Shown here: positions 42,643-55,642 of the stretch, piece after piece | Layout: the number at the start of each line of letters is the position of its first letter | How positions within the stretch are numbered: position 1 is the first letter of the stretch | Origin: Patiria pectinifera | Taxonomy: Eukaryota > Echinodermata > Asteroidea > Valvatida > Asterinidae | Direction: 5' to 3' | Assembly (NCBI GenBank): GCA_029964075.1 | Contig: CM057149.1 | Coordinates: forward strand, 20,350,197 to 20,414,196 | DNA: 64,000 bases | Translations under genes and position numbers: made by a program | Notes under the pieces: generated by a model | What the model saw: only the letters and a program-made list of their open reading frames with translations | Database searches by the model: none | Told to the model about the DNA's origin: nothing

Positions 42643-44880
42643 CACTTTTTTAGGGTTGAAGAAATTCAAGACAAACCACTTTGAAATAACAGTCTCTGAT
42701 GATCAATCACAGTGTACTGGAAGAATATACGTGTATATACTCCTCTCCAACCACCTTTAATTCGTTCCTCATCAACTTTACACAAAAGAAGTGCATCTTT
42801 GGTCCCCAATACGTCATCAACTTGAATGGTTTCCATTGTTCACCCATCCAAGTATAAAAAATATAGGTCCACACACTTCTGGGAATTGGTCAACTTTAAA
42901 TGCCTGTATAACTTATGGCGTGAAAATCAGATTTAAAGTTCTTGAAACGGCGTGACTTTTCACCAACATAAGCTAGCTTTTACAAAGACTACATAACACA
43001 TTTGTATTGGTTTGGTAAGGCAAATGCAAAGTTTAAGAATTGTGTCTTGGTCTTAGACCTTGCTTTTCTTCTGAAGAAACCACCACAACTTCCCGTCTCA
43101 ACCCAATCCTCATGCACCAAGCATCCTTATCAAATCCCCCCTGGTTGGACAAACCAGCTCTGATTGCCACACATAACGTATTTACAAAGAAATTCTGTCG
43201 CAGCCAGCTGTGAAGAAATTCTGTGCCAAGGTGAAATCTAAATTTTGCTCCTAACCATCCCTGAATGCGTTACCGGCACTTCGCAGACAAGGTTCTCGAC
43301 TGATTATTAAGTTTTGTCTTTTTGCTTTTTGTGGATGGCTTATAGCTGGAAATTATCACAAAGGCATATCACAGAGGTCGCGAGCTGCCTGTCAGTCATG
43401 ACGGAAACGCAACTAACCAACCAGCCATCATATAATTTGAGTATGGAAATACAACAACCCTTGGTTTTCTTTTACTGGCGTAAAATGGGGATGAGTTTGA
43501 ACCATATAGAGCAAGGAACAGAGGTAAACACCCCACCCCCTCTTTTGAGTTGGTCATTGTGTTACCAGAATCTCAGGAATTCTTTTGAGATATTTAGGGG
43601 GATGTGTAAGGTAACAATAGTCTAGGGTTTGTATAGAGTGTAGGGCGATTGGGGGTACCCCCTGTCACACATCGTGCTGGATATACTTTTCAAGCTATAC
43701 AAGCTTCAAATATCGCCAAAGGGAAAAAAGAGAAAGTCTCAGAAGATCTTGGCATAAATAAGGCGCATGGACAGAACTGCTTAGATTAGAACTTTTTTTC
43801 TCAACAACCACAAAGGAGCATTCTTCATATGACTACAATTAAATACAAGCACACAAATTTAAGCACAATACAAATTTGAAACGCTACACTTCGCTGTGTT
43901 TACATACAAAGCATATTGAATTGAAATTAAACTACGAATATAATATTACCAAGGCTGACATATGATCTAAAAGCCGAGTATTAGATAACAGCATGGCGTG
44001 CAAAATGCAATATATATATCTGTGCAATAATACACGCGCAAGGTCTCAATTGCATAATATTCCATATGGTATCTCTTAGACTCTTTGCAGCATAAACTTG
44101 ACATTTATACAAAAGTGAACATTTTTAGCTTACTAGCAACGTTGGCATGTTCCAGTAACATGTCAACATGAACAGAAATGTTCTGGCAGACTTTTTAATT
44201 TTTTTGTTCGAAGTTCAAAGTCTGAACAAGCGTTCAGAAAGGTTGAGGTAAAAATAAACAGAAGAAAAACACAAAGATGTCTAAAAAAAAAATGTAGACA
44301 TGTCCGTGTGAAATAGACTAATCCGTTTTCGAACCGACCAATCATGATCATTAGCATTCCATTGATTTTAAAAAATAATTTAGGCTTTTTCTGGACATAA
44401 AAACTACATTGGTAAATATAAATATATATATTGCAAAGCCTTTGAAGCTCAATGCGCCCCAGACTTCCTGTAGCATTTCATTATATTTTTTTTTACAAAG
44501 TGTTAAAAAATCTTCAAAATGTGCAGATACAAAAGCTACTTTTGTTTAAATATGGAAAACAAGGGGATTTGAATAGACTAAAATTACAACAAATCCACAA
44601 ATTAAGGTAGTTGAACTTTCTTTTTTCTACACATAACTTCAGATACACAAAACTACAGATAACAGGAGCACATAGAATCAATCACTACTTATACAAGCTA
44701 AGCTTCTTAACTGCTCCGATAAAAATACCATGTTTTTAGTCTTGCATATTGTTTTCAGGCAATGTATACAACGGTATTCGAAAAGCAAAAATTCCCATCC
44801 CACGCAAAGTACTAGCTTCACCATGAGAATTTTGACCAACTTAGCCTTGGTGAACACAGATGAAATAATTATCATTATAA
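42643..44880. other. Non-coding stretch, no gene seen
   Basis: AT-rich. It may be intergenic sequence or 3' flank of the convergent genes. No exon-like frame was recognised on either strand. Confidence 0.4.
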
Positions 44881-44924
44881 TAATTCATGTTAATGTACAA
44901 TAAGGAGACATTATTTTGTCATTA

Positions 44925-45125
44925 GTTATACCTTAGGGAGACACCGGACATTAGGGAAACATTTCATTGTCTCCCTAATGTCACAACTCCTATTTGGAGG
45001 CAACATTTTAATGTCGCAAATGGGCTAAATCGTTTGCTCGTGGTCCAAAACATAAATAGACCAAAATTCGTGGGGGTAGGATAAGGGAAAATTGGGGTTA
45101 TGGGTCATTAAAGTTGGGAAAAAAT
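44925..45125. repeat. Dispersed repeat family C, copy 1
   Basis: It contains TTAGGGAGACACCGGACATT, TGTCTCCCTAATGTCACAAC, TTTGGAGGCAAC and ATTTTAATGTCGCAAA. The last blocks recur in the same order at 51150-51260. It starts with a small hairpin (TTAGGGAGACA / TGTCTCCCTAA). Confidence 0.6.
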
Positions 45126-45896
45126 GTGCACAACCCCATGGGAATGTCCCTCTGAGGTACCATTTCTCGTAATCACAATCATGAATTATTAATATTATTT
45201 TGGCAAAAATGTGTATGATTCTTTTGCAATCAGCCTCATTATTTATAACCAAACAAAAACACTTTCCGATTGTAAGGGTACGATAAAGCAAACTTTGTTT
45301 TATCCACGTTAGTGTGTTTTGAAGAAAAAATACGACACCTAATTCAAATGTGAACTAATATTATAGTGATCATTGGAAAAAGCAAACATGCTTATAATAA
45401 ATTAGATTAATGCAATCATGGTTACGATGATCAATACATAAAACAAATTAATATTCTAACTTCAAACCCACAGTTATTCTGTGATAAGCAATCTTTGCAG
45501 TAACCTTTCTCACCCAAAAATATAATTCTAATGAAAATTTCAACAATATATCTTTCGATAATTGTTTTTTTCAATGATTTTCTCCAAGTTTGATTTATAA
45601 TTTTACTCTCAGAAATTTATATTGTATCAGATAAAACACAGATTAATAAATAAATAACATTAGCAAGACCTTACTGTGAGGGTACATATTTCATCACTTT
45701 TTTCTTTAAATGTTTTGATTACATATAATAAATTAATCAAGCTCCAATTTTTTTTTTCTGTTTTAAACCACAGACATAAAGGTTCATTATAATTATGTTG
45801 TAAACTTCATTTACATATCATAAAAACTGTATCAACAACTTCTTTTAAATTGGTAAGACAATACTGAGCACAGGCGGGTGATTGAATGGATGAACA

Positions 45897-45942
45897 GAAC
45901 AAACAAACAAACAAACAAACAAAAAACAAACAAAACAAAGCG
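45897..45942. repeat. CAAA microsatellite
   Basis: About 11 units of AAAC or CAAA with one slip. Non-coding. Confidence 0.9.
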
Positions 45943-46556
45943 AGGGAAGTCTATGGTCAACAAACCGGATGAAAAAAGAAGATAGTATCACAATAACTTC
46001 ATTCGTTCACAATAATATTCCCCGCTATTTCAAGTCAGGATTGCCAGACTGTTCATCCAAAAAAAATATATATAACTATATAAAAACCTATAACAGTTTA
46101 TTTCTCGTAGTTCATCTTTTTGTCAAATTACTTTGTGTTAACAAGGAATCTACTAATTACTACTAGATTAGAAACAAAGTATTTCCCCAAGGCTCTATGG
46201 GCTTATCTGTCTCATAATAGATAACCACAAAACGAAAAAGACGATTCAAGGAAGCCTTATTGTATAAATGACCACCAGCGTGGCGTGACTTACTTATCAC
46301 ATTCATCAAATTTAATTAGCCATCACAAGGGTGATAATAGAAATGTTATTTATGTACAAAGCGATAACTCATCCCTGGCTATATTAAACATACGGCTGCA
46401 AGTGTTGTGAAGGGACTAATAAGTCAAGGGAAAACAACAGACTTGGAACAGAAGGTATGCTTTGGTACAAACAAACCAAATAGTGCAGTTATGTTTACCA
46501 TGTCTAGTAAAATGGAAGTTATCAGGGAATAGTATACAAATAATGAGTGTTTGTGA
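45943..46556. other. Non-coding spacer
   Basis: No gene was seen. Confidence 0.4.
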
Positions 46557-46669
46557 GTGCAATGGTAAGAATAATTTCATGAGGTTACAGATGGAATGTT
46601 CCATTCCACGAGGCGATGGAACATTCCAACTGTCGCCGAATGAAGTTATTCTTTCCATTGCACGAATGT
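46557..46669. repeat. Foldback repeat with GTGCAATGG tips
   Basis: GTGCAATGGTAAGAATAATT and its mate GAAGTTATTCTTTCCATTGC form the outer arms. ATGGAATGTTCCATTCC and GATGGAACATTCCA form an inner palindrome. Confidence 0.6.
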
Positions 46670-46697
46670 GAAACATTCATTTTTTGTTGTAGAGAAC

Positions 46698-46876
46698 ACC
46701 TGAATAAATCCTCGTCATCTGATTGGTCAGAGCCACCAATAGTGTGAACCTCTATTTACCATGGAATAGAACTTCTATTTTTTTTTAGGTGCGGCAGGGG
46801 CCGTTGGGTGGGATGAAGAATTCAATAACATGTGATCGACGAGCTACCAATCAGACGACGAAGATTTATTCAGGCG
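46698..46876. mobile_element. Foldback element of 179 bp
   Basis: ACCTGAATAAATCCTCGTCA with TCTGATTGGT on the left mirrors ACCAATCAGACGACGAAGAT with TTATTCAGG on the right. It lies 28 bp after the repeat at 46557-46669. Confidence 0.65.
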
Positions 46877-49800
46877 ATGTGTAACCGGGACTGATGACTG
46901 AAGTGACAGGAACGCTCATTACAAGATCGTTAACATTAGAACCCTATGCACCGTTGACGTCATTTGTGGGGGCGCAAGGGATCAGACAGAATCTATTCAA
47001 ATCAAGTTAGGTGGTGAAGGTTCCGCTCAAAAATCATTAGACGGGGCAGCCGCTCAAACTTGCCCACTGAAGGAAGGGAAGGTGATTGAATAAGTAGTGA
47101 CCATGCGCCGGTCACGTTGGTACCCCGTGGCTGTTAAGAAAGAAATGAGGCGTTAGGGGAAGGGAGGGCAAGTTAGCGCATTGTGTGTTTGTTGGTCTCT
47201 ACTCAAGCCTGACTTGTCTACAAAGAAATGCTTCTTCCTGAAGCTGCTGAACAGCAATCAAACCATAAGGTGCATCAGATTTGAAATGAGTCTACCATCA
47301 AATTGAGCTGTGGTGTGCAGAGGGATCGTAAGGAGTAAAGAAATTTCTCATCCAGACATGTCCCCATATGTATTAATTCAAAAAGACGTACGTAACATTT
47401 ACATTTCCACAATGTTGAACACATCAACCTTTAAATTCCTTCAAGAATTTATGTTTGAAAACCAATATACTGCCGTGTACTGGTAAGGAATTTGTACTGT
47501 GATATTGTCAAAATGTTTTAAGTTGTTAATTGAATGTACAAAGTCTTTCTAGAGTTTATAATTATTTCATTTTTTCTCGAACAAAGAAGTGGAATTTGAC
47601 CATGTGACCACTGGAAAAACAATTTACCAAGTGAGTTGGTTACGTAGTCATCTGGTTTATAGTGCCGACGAAGACTTCCAAATCGTTTTGAATTTGTTTC
47701 TGATTCTTCAGTCATTTTCTCTACACCTTACAAAGCCACAACGAGGACCCAAAAGACATCGAAAACACAAGAGGACCATTACACTGCTGTCCACAGTGTT
47801 CATCGTTGACTCAACTCGTTTTACTCCGTGCCCACAGTAATCAGAACCAAACGTGGGCTTTCTGATGGATGACAATGGCCCAGGAAATTGGATTGTATCT
47901 GGCCGTGATGCGAAGAAGAGTAACGCGACAAGGTGCTTCATCACGACGACGTGCCGCAAACAAAAACCAACCACTGTAGATGAAAAAAGTCGCTCCGTGG
48001 TTCCTGCCATGAAGGAAATCAAATTTGACTCTGTCCGGTAACTATTTCAGATGGATTAGCATGCAAGTGTGCTATCACTTCTGAGGGGGAAAAACAGACA
48101 TGCAATAGTGGTAGAAGGGGTGTGCATGACAGGTCGTATACGGGAATTGGGTTCCCGATTGAAAAAAAAAGCATGGGTGCCCGTTAAAGAAACCCAGCCC
48201 CACAATTTAAATCTTGGAAGTTGCTGTTCAGATTGTTCATAAAGGTCTGCACGATAATACTACCACATCAATACAGCGAGATGCAAGTTTGTACACTGAG
48301 CTCAATATGTAGCATTGTGGTGTAAATTGCATTTTTGCAAACGTCATAATCGTGAATCTGTTTTGTTTTCCCATGTATAGCTGGTTTTCATTTTGAAAAT
48401 TCCCAATACATGATATTCAACACCATTGTCAGAGAAGTTACTAAGTAATATGTCAAATTTATTACGGGTACTCGATTCCACAATCTGGAACCCGTTCCTG
48501 ACATCAGCGGTTGGGTACTCGTTTCTGACGACAGCCCTATGTGGTAGGGCAAACCAACTCCGTGCATCTCAAGTTACAACCTTTTTCATAGCGCAACTGT
48601 TTACTAAGCTAATTCAGGGCAGCAATAAGCAAAAATGATGTAATCAAACTAGTTTGAACATTACATATTCTGTAATCACTTAGATCTAATTGTTTCCCAA
48701 ATGAGGATAATTAGTGCAAGCAAGGTGAACTTTCCACTTCAATTTCCAAAGTGCAAATATTCCACTTCAATTTCCAAAAACTAAATGAATCAACAAACAA
48801 ATTGTGTACACGAGCTAGTGCCAATGTCTTGGTATAGCAACTGTTACATTACAATGCAAGAATAACCAGCTTAAAAAAAAATAAGCACTGGGCTTGACTT
48901 TATTCCCCTTCGCAAATATGAGGAACCCTGACTAAATCTCCAAGGACCACACCATTCTCCTTAATCATGAGATGCAACGGTGAGTGGTATGGCACCCTGT
49001 CTCCCCACGGTCAACAACTGATCAGCTTACAGTTGAGTGCGTCACACAGACACTCAAGAAACTGTCTAGAATTCCAAATGTGTACTTTTATTTCTGGAAA
49101 TGAAAATGGCCAAGCTCAAACCAGAAAGCAATCCTAATTTGTGGTCACCCAAAACCGTCTGGATTTTGTGTCCCAACGTGCCTATAAATCTGAAATGTAT
49201 TAAGTGGCGTGCACTTTTGCAACCCACCATCGCCAACCAAGGATTGCTATTAATGCACCACTTTCCCTTCTGCACTTTCAGGGATGGACCTTGCTTCAAT
49301 TTCAGGAAACCGCAGCCCAATTTGATGACGCTCCTAAGCGTACAATCATCTGATATCAGCCTCCATCCATTCCATGGAGACTGTAAGCATAGACGCTCAG
49401 AAAAGAAACAACGTTTCTGCAAACTGTTAAGCAGTGGTTTCCAAAGTGGCTTGCGGTGGTACTTAAAGCACCACTTTGATCCTAACAGTCAACCAAATTT
49501 TATACAAAAATTCTTATTTTTCAGTTAATTTTCTTCCTTCTTTCCAGGTTTCAATAAAACCGGGCATCAGTACTAAACTCCACATTTGTTAGTCCAAAAT
49601 CAGTCACCACCATACAAATTTTCGTGTAACATAATTTTGTTTTTCTCACAAAGGCATTTGAAATGCTTGCTTCCACAGAGTGAAAGTGACGCAATACGTA
49701 AGTTTAAATATCAGGTTTAGTCCTTAAACCGACTTTAAATTTTGTAAGCATAGCAGGCTCACTGCTGTGAGAAAGCATCATGTATTAGCTGCTAAAAAAG

Positions 49801-51140
49801 TACATGTTCGTGACAGGTGTCAGTGATTAATTTTTTCCCTGAACCAAAAATAAAACCCTCTGATGCTCAATGCAACAACCTTTTCTGAAAACCACATGTG
49901 CTCCTCCTAAGACCCCCTTCTCCTTTTAATCGGCTGAACGTCAGGAAAAATGGGACGTGAAAATTGAAGCGACGTGTTGGAAATCCTTGAGCTAAAAGTG
50001 CGAGATAGTGTGACTACCCAATGAGCTTAGAGACAAATCAAGAAAGGCTTGATAATATAGGTATATGGGTCAGTAATAGGTAGCCTGATACAGGCAGCAT
50101 AGCTAAGCTGGGGTAGTCGGGACCCCTGGTATCCAGGGTTCTGCAAATTCCACTGTCTTGCTTCGTGAATACATTCAACTTGTGTGTCGTAGTTTTGCGT
50201 TAAATTTCGTTCTCTCTGCTTCTTTAGCTTCTTTTGTGTTAGGCTTTGTCTTCTTCATGTTTTTTTTATGTAAATACAGTCACACTTGGAAGTTCCTGCT
50301 CTAAACTCAACCCTTTCTTGTGACTGCAAAAAAAAATTAAAAAGTATTATTTATTTATTTATTTTTAATATTTTCATGCCAGACTGGTTATGGCCATGTA
50401 CAACGCTGCTTGAATTGACTCATTTATTTTCCAGCTTTCCTGCTTTTAATACAATCTGTTTTGACTGAAGCGTGAAGGCCGGCAATCTGCCATTATGAGC
50501 CTGAAATTGTGATCATCAGAAATTAGCAATGAAAACCTAAAAAAAAAAAATAATAACAATAAAATAAAAACTCTCCAGGGACGTCAAACAAATAGTCTAC
50601 GTCAAAACAACAGCGAGTGACATGCCTGGCAAATGCATTATGTATTGTCGTCTCTCCCCTGGATGTGCAATTGTGCTTGAAATGGTAACCACAAACTGCT
50701 ACCCTTTAAATAATAATTGTATTCGCACCGTCTGATGAACGCTTCCCTTGGCAGACTGCCGAATGACTGAAAATAGAAACTCGAGATGACAGCCCCACCT
50801 TGGGAGTCGGCAAATCGGAGGAAAACATGGCCAGCGAGTGTTCCATCATTAATTGCAACTCTGATTAAGAATTTGCAGAAGACAAAAACAAGTAGGATAG
50901 ATGAAAATTAAAAACAAAACCAAGAAATTTGATATCGCTATACAGAACTCAAAGAAACTTGTTGGAATTGGACAGTCTTCCAGCTCTATAGCTGTCTGAA
51001 TGTTAAGTCATGACAAGTTGATGGAGTTCTGTGGCAACTGTTGTTGGAAAATGTGACCATTCTAGCTTATGATGAAGCCAATGGTTTTGCATTCTTTCTC
51101 CAAATATGCATCAAGGTTGTAATTATACATATGTAAAAGT
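46877..51140. other. Non-coding stretch, no gene seen
   Basis: Several open frames of 60-142 codons exist (for example 49100-49528 on + and 49066-49422 on -), but they overlap one another, lack domain-like content and have no supporting splice signals. Confidence 0.4.
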
Positions 51141-51415
51141 ACCATTAAGGAGACATGTTATCGTAATTCCTTCGCACGATGGGAACATCGGTCATTAGGG
51201 TCATGTCTCCCTTATGCCACAGCCCCCCTTTAGAGGCAAAATTTTACTGTCGCAAAGTTACTGTTACAAAGCCAGTCTTCCGAAAACTTTCAGCAAGAGT
51301 GCATTTATATGACCACGGCATGGCATTTGGTCAATTTTTGGTCAAATATTTTTGGTCAATTTTCGGGGGCAGACAGACAGACAGACTGACCGACCGACCA
51401 CCAAGTGACATGTAG
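51141..51415. repeat. Dispersed repeat family C, copy 2, with CAGA/CCGA microsatellite tail
   Basis: It contains AAGGAGACATG, CATGTCTCCCTTATGCCACA, TTTAGAGGCAAAATTTTACT and GTCGCAAAGTTACTG, matching copy 1 at 44925. It ends in CAGACAGACAGACTGACCGA units at about 51368-51398. Confidence 0.6.
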
Positions 51416-52252
51416 AAGCTCCTGCCAGAGCTTAAAAAATGATGTTAGCTGGATAGAATGGGGATGGCTATCCAACCAAACCACATGCCTTAACTTAGCC
51501 CTTTAATGCTCTGCTAATGCCCAGCCCAATGCTTAATTTCAAACGTCAAACCACCTGACCGGCATTCTCACTCAAAATCGCAGTTCCAATCAACTTGTCT
51601 GTGTGTTCGTTATAAGTCAGGAATGACGACAACTCCAAAATATTATTGCTTGACACATTCACACGTGCAAGACTCCATCTCTCTCCCTCACCCCCCCCCC
51701 CCACCCCCAGGGAACAACAGAGTAGTGACGCACTGGATGTTACCTGATGGCTTTCTCACCATGGCCAGTTTAACACCTCCCCCAAACTGCCCAACCTGAC
51801 TGAACCGTATTTATTATTCGAACGTCACCGGGGAGCAGAGCAAATGTGTTAAGGAACTAAGGCCTGACGTGAATTCAGGAAAGGTCGCCAAGAGTTTGGA
51901 CGGGAAAACCATCAAGTGACTTTTAACACCTTGGCCTTGCTGTGTCAGGAGGGATGAATATAATTGGAAGTTTGCGCGAGGTGACGACTACAAACAAGCT
52001 ATACTTCTTGTGGTTAATCAACATTGATAAAAAGAGTTCAATCAAAGCAAATACTTATTGATTGGGTGGGGGTAGGGGAGAACAACCTTGTTTTCTTGGG
52101 AGAAAAATTTAAATCAATTTCTCACAGTGCTTGTTACTAGAGTTGATTCATCTATCATGATCACCTGACCAAAAATCCTGATCTAATTGGTCACTGCACG
52201 TTGTCACCGTCTGATTGATGGACAGAAAGGATCCATCGTTATAGACATTCAG
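51416..52252. other. Non-coding spacer
   Basis: It includes a C-run at 51691-51702. No gene was seen. Confidence 0.4.
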
Positions 52253-52400
52253 GCATGCAACTGGGAATTAAGAAAAAACGAGGAAATTTCTGACCACACA
52301 AGACTTTGTGCAGTGTTTTTCAATTTGTAATGGCATTCATGAGAAGTAAAAAACGAGGAAATCAGTGGATCCGAGGAAAAGTTGCATGGGGCATGCATTT
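52253..52400. repeat. Dispersed repeat family D, copy 1
   Basis: It shares GCATGCAACTGGGAATTA, ACGAGGAAATTTCTGACCAC, AGTGTTTTTCAATTTGTAAT and GGCATTCATGAGAAGTAA with 54381-54517. The two copies are about 90% alike by eye and lie on either side of the last ITPR exon. Confidence 0.75.
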
Positions 52401-53065
52401 CTTCGTTTTCATCATTACACACACGCAGTTGTGTTTTTATCGTTTTTCTGAGGACCCTAATTGTTCCCTTCTTTTGTTCCTATTATTTGGACTTCAACTT
52501 TTCTGGACATGTCCCATAAGGTTTCTACATAAAAACCTCCCGAGGACTTGGCTCGGTCCTCGGGGTTATTGTTGTTGCAGGTAAAACCCTGTCCCAAGTC
52601 CTCAGGTGTAAACCACAACAAAATCACACAAACAGGTGCTGCCTTTGTTGTAAAAAAAAAGCACTTGTGAATGAGGGAAATTGGTTATCGAGGAAGGTAG
52701 AACAGTCGCGGTGCATAGCAGCCATACCATGTCAGATCTGTCACATTCAGTCACCATCCCTGGCACGAGATTAATTATTACTTACAAACATAAAGAAATT
52801 ATTATACAAGGCCCATTGAAATTTAAATGCCGTTCATAAAAACTGCTGATAAAACACTGCTGCATTCTGCACCACACTGTGCAGTATGCGCGCGCCAATT
52901 TGCATATGAGGAGATGTTTAGCATTACGCGCCCGAGGCACATACCATAGATATATGGCCAGAGGGGTGTTTCACAAAACATGAAGTAAAATTGTTGAACA
53001 AAATCGTAGAAATTTTTATGAATTTTGACTTGTTTTGACTTTTTGACCGAAAAATATTTATGAAT

Positions 53066-53388
53066 GGGAATAAATATGTGCTTGGTCGGTATTAAACAGG
53101 TTTGCTTAAAACTGGCTAGGGGCCAGTGACCAGGCCCCTAGCCAGTTTTAAACATACCTGTTTAACCCCTTAACGCTGGTATCGTTCGGCCGCGGACAGC
53201 TGCGCTTTAAGTGGAATGTGTACATGCAGGCATTCGGCCGTTGTCTATGAATGAATGTGGCTATGCAGCAGGAATGCAGCTATAGCAGTACCCCAGCTTA
53301 TCAGCTTTCATCAAGCTGCGTCTATAGCCGTCTTTAGCCGTCAGCCGGCGTTGAAGGGTTAATACCGGCCAAGCACATATGTATTCCC
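53066..53388. mobile_element. Hairpin element interrupted by a second element
   Basis: Outer arms GGGAATAAATATGTGCTTGG and CCAAGCACATATGTATTCCC enclose a second arm pair, TTAAAACTGGCTAGGGGCC and GGCCCCTAGCCAGTTTTAAA. If 53166-53362 is removed, the sequence TACCTGTTTAATACCGGCC is restored. It pairs with the left arm GGTCGGTATTAAACAGGT. The uninterrupted element would be about 126 bp. Confidence 0.85.
53166..53358. mobile_element. piggyBac-like miniature element with TTAA duplication, nested
   Basis: It starts CCCCTTAACGCTGG and ends CCGGCGTTGAAGGG. TTAA lies directly outside both ends (53162-53165 and 53359-53362). CCC...GGG termini with a TTAA duplication are the signature of piggyBac-type elements. 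Its interior is GC-rich (TTCGGCCGCGGACAGCTGCG). Confidence 0.85.
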
Positions 53389-54026
53389 TAATTAAACATC
53401 ATCAGACACAATGCAAATAAACCTCCTACACTCTTTTGTTCTATAACTTTCAAAGGAGAACTAGTCCATTGTAACGTAATAGTAGCTGGGAAATATCTTA
53501 CTAAATCCCCAAATAGTTTTGAAGAATCTGGGTTGGGAGCAGTTGACGTTCTAAGCTACAAACACGATCTTTGCAAAATAAGAATAACACCTTACAAATG
53601 ATCATTCCTTTAAATCCACTAGTAGTCACATGATAGCAAGGTAAAGCTTAATATTATTAGAAAAATCTACAAAAATAGCATCAAATATATATATATCTTA
53701 GCTATCACTTACAAACATGAGACAGACATAAAATGGCTACAATTACACAATTTTCCGACCTCTGTTTAAAATAGTCTTTGAATCCTGAGCTAGAAAACTA
53801 TTCTCACTTTCTGCAAAGAACATCATTTTTAGAAGACACTCAGGAGAGCAGAGTCTCGGACGGATTTGCTTCACACGGGAGAAAAAAAAGAAGAGGAAAT
53901 ATATGGAGCACCTGTGTTTACATCTTGAAAAAAAAAGGTGAGAAATCTTAGCTTGATGATGCTGCTGTTGTGTTTGCCAGGATGAGTGGTTGCTAGGATA
54001 CAGGGCTGCTAGGAGACGGAGTGGAT
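53389..54026 (-). other. Probable 3' UTR and flank of ITPR
   Basis: This lies directly after the ITPR stop codon on the minus strand. It is AT-rich with A-runs on the + strand at 53882-53889 and 53928-53937. I could not fix a polyadenylation site. Confidence 0.35.
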
Positions 54027-54104
54027 TCAGGGCCCGCCCATCTGGGGGATGCTGGGAGAACTGAGGAGGTTGATGCGTTGCTTCTGTTTGCGCTGCTCTG
54101 TCAT
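54027..54104 (-). CDS. ITPR: Inositol 1,4,5-trisphosphate receptor, last coding exon
   Basis: On the minus strand, after the acceptor TTTTACAG, the exon encodes MTEQRKQKQRINLLSSPSIP then QMGGP and TGA (54027-54029). The MTEQRKQKQR stretch is the strongly conserved end of the C-terminal helix of IP3 receptors, the IP3-gated calcium channels of the endoplasmic reticulum. It joins the exon at 55393-55554 in phase 0. The tail after the helix is short and ends MGGP. I cannot say which vertebrate paralogue it matches, and invertebrates usually have a single gene. Confidence 0.93.
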   Translation of the reverse strand: MTEQRKQKQRINLLSSPSIPQMGGP

Positions 54105-54380
54105 CTGTAAAAGGAAACGACGATTAGAAGCAACGTCAAAAAGTGGATTATGAACTCCAGTCGATGGTGCCACCTCTAGGGTTTTCATGAATAGTTTTTT
54201 TTCTGGATGTGAATTAATATGTATCATTTTCACTTTGGCTTTGGAACATTGGAACAATACGTCCGGCTTTTTTATAATGGAGGTGGGGCCATTTTTTGTG
54301 CATGGAGTCAAATTGAAAGTAATCCCAATGCCCCGACTGTAATTATTCCGTGGAGAAAAAGTCCAAATCCTCCAAAAACA

Positions 54381-54517
54381 TGCATGCAACTGGGAATTTA
54401 GGGAAAAACAAGGAAATTCCAAACCACTCAAGACTTTGTACAGTGTTTTTCAGTTTGTAATGGCATTCATGAGAAGTAAGAAATCAGTGGATCCGAGGAA
54501 AACTTGCATGCCTGATT
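54381..54517. repeat. Dispersed repeat family D, copy 2 (in the last ITPR intron)
   Basis: Same sequence and orientation as 52253-52400, with GCATGCAACTGGGAATTTAG, CAGTGTTTTTCAGTTTGTAA and ATCAGTGGATCCGAGGAAAA. Confidence 0.75.
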
Positions 54518-55392
54518 AACCCTCCTGCTGTCTGAACAGTCACAGACAGTCTAAAAATCAATCCTCTTCCCCTGCCTTTTACACAGGCTAGTCACCAACA
54601 GTCAAATCACATTTCAAGCACGCACTGTGACTAGTCAAATTCAATCAACAGACAAATGCAGGCAAGTGGTAGGAACAGCTGGCTTATTAATCATCTACAG
54701 TCAAAGCATAGCCGTATCAAGTTACATAAACAGTCACAGCCAGTCAATCCTGCTTTATGTAGGCTGGGAGCTCTAAACTGTTAAAAACAGTCTCTTGACT
54801 GATTTCGACTGAAAAGACAACTTTGCACAGAGTGTATGTTTGCATAAGAGGGGGGTTAATGTGTGGAAAACACAGCCCCTGTTCTTTGGCATACTGTAAA
54901 TTTTGATCCCAAATTTGTTTGCACCGAATGCTGGCTACTATTGCTATGCTTTATTTCACATCATGATCTGGTACACGGTACCCTGTGGAGACATGTGCAC
55001 AATAGGCAACAAAAGATTGTATACGTCCCACAGGGCAATTTCTATAGGTGAATACGTCTCCACAAGGTTATCACGCAATAGATATATGGATTTTAATACT
55101 AAATAAACTAGGAATTTCCAAGGTGTGTTGATCTGTCGCAAATTGAAGTATTTTATGTAAGGGATATTAAGTCCAAATTTCAGCCCAGGAAATTAATTCT
55201 GGTTAAAATAAGAGCATTTTTAAACTACACTTTCAAACTCGATAACATTAGCACACGAGAACAAAGAAATGACTCCACAAGGATGCAAATTCCAGTGTGT
55301 GTGGCCCTTAATAGTGCTGATACCTTTGGATATTTTTGTTAGTTTTTTTGTTTAATTCCTCTGAAAAATTATATAACATTTGGCGAAGTTAC

Positions 55393-55554
55393 CTGGTCTT
55401 TGAGTTCTCTGAGTTGGCCAGACAGGACCTTGACTAGTGAGTTCGTGTTCTCTAGCTGATTCTGTAGGATTCTCATCTCATTCTGTTCACTCTCTCCCTC
55501 GTCAGAGTCTAGCGACATGGCTCGCATCCTGGGGAACCAATCCTGGTTCTTCTC
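55393..55554 (-). CDS. ITPR: ITPR, C-terminal helix exon
   Basis: The minus-strand acceptor is CTATTCAG. The exon encodes [20 protein letters not shown], then [20 protein letters not shown] and [14 protein letters not shown]. The donor is GTAACT. It is 162 bp, phase 0 at both ends. [13 protein letters not shown] is a signature of IP3 receptors. The following heptad-like run ([20 protein letters not shown]) is the cytosolic C-terminal coiled-coil helix, which in known receptor structures bundles in the tetramer and transmits ligand binding to the pore. Confidence 0.95.
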
Positions 55555-55642
55555 CTGAATAGACAGACAAAAACAAAATCAGTTGATCAATCAATCATCA
55601 GTTCTTAGCCCATCAGCACTTATAGTACATTGCACTGCACTG

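Noticed and set aside
49066-49528. Overlapping 118- and 142-codon frames on opposite strands
   Set aside because: No domain-like pattern, no splice support, and each frame overlaps the other. They may be chance openings in 3' flanking sequence.
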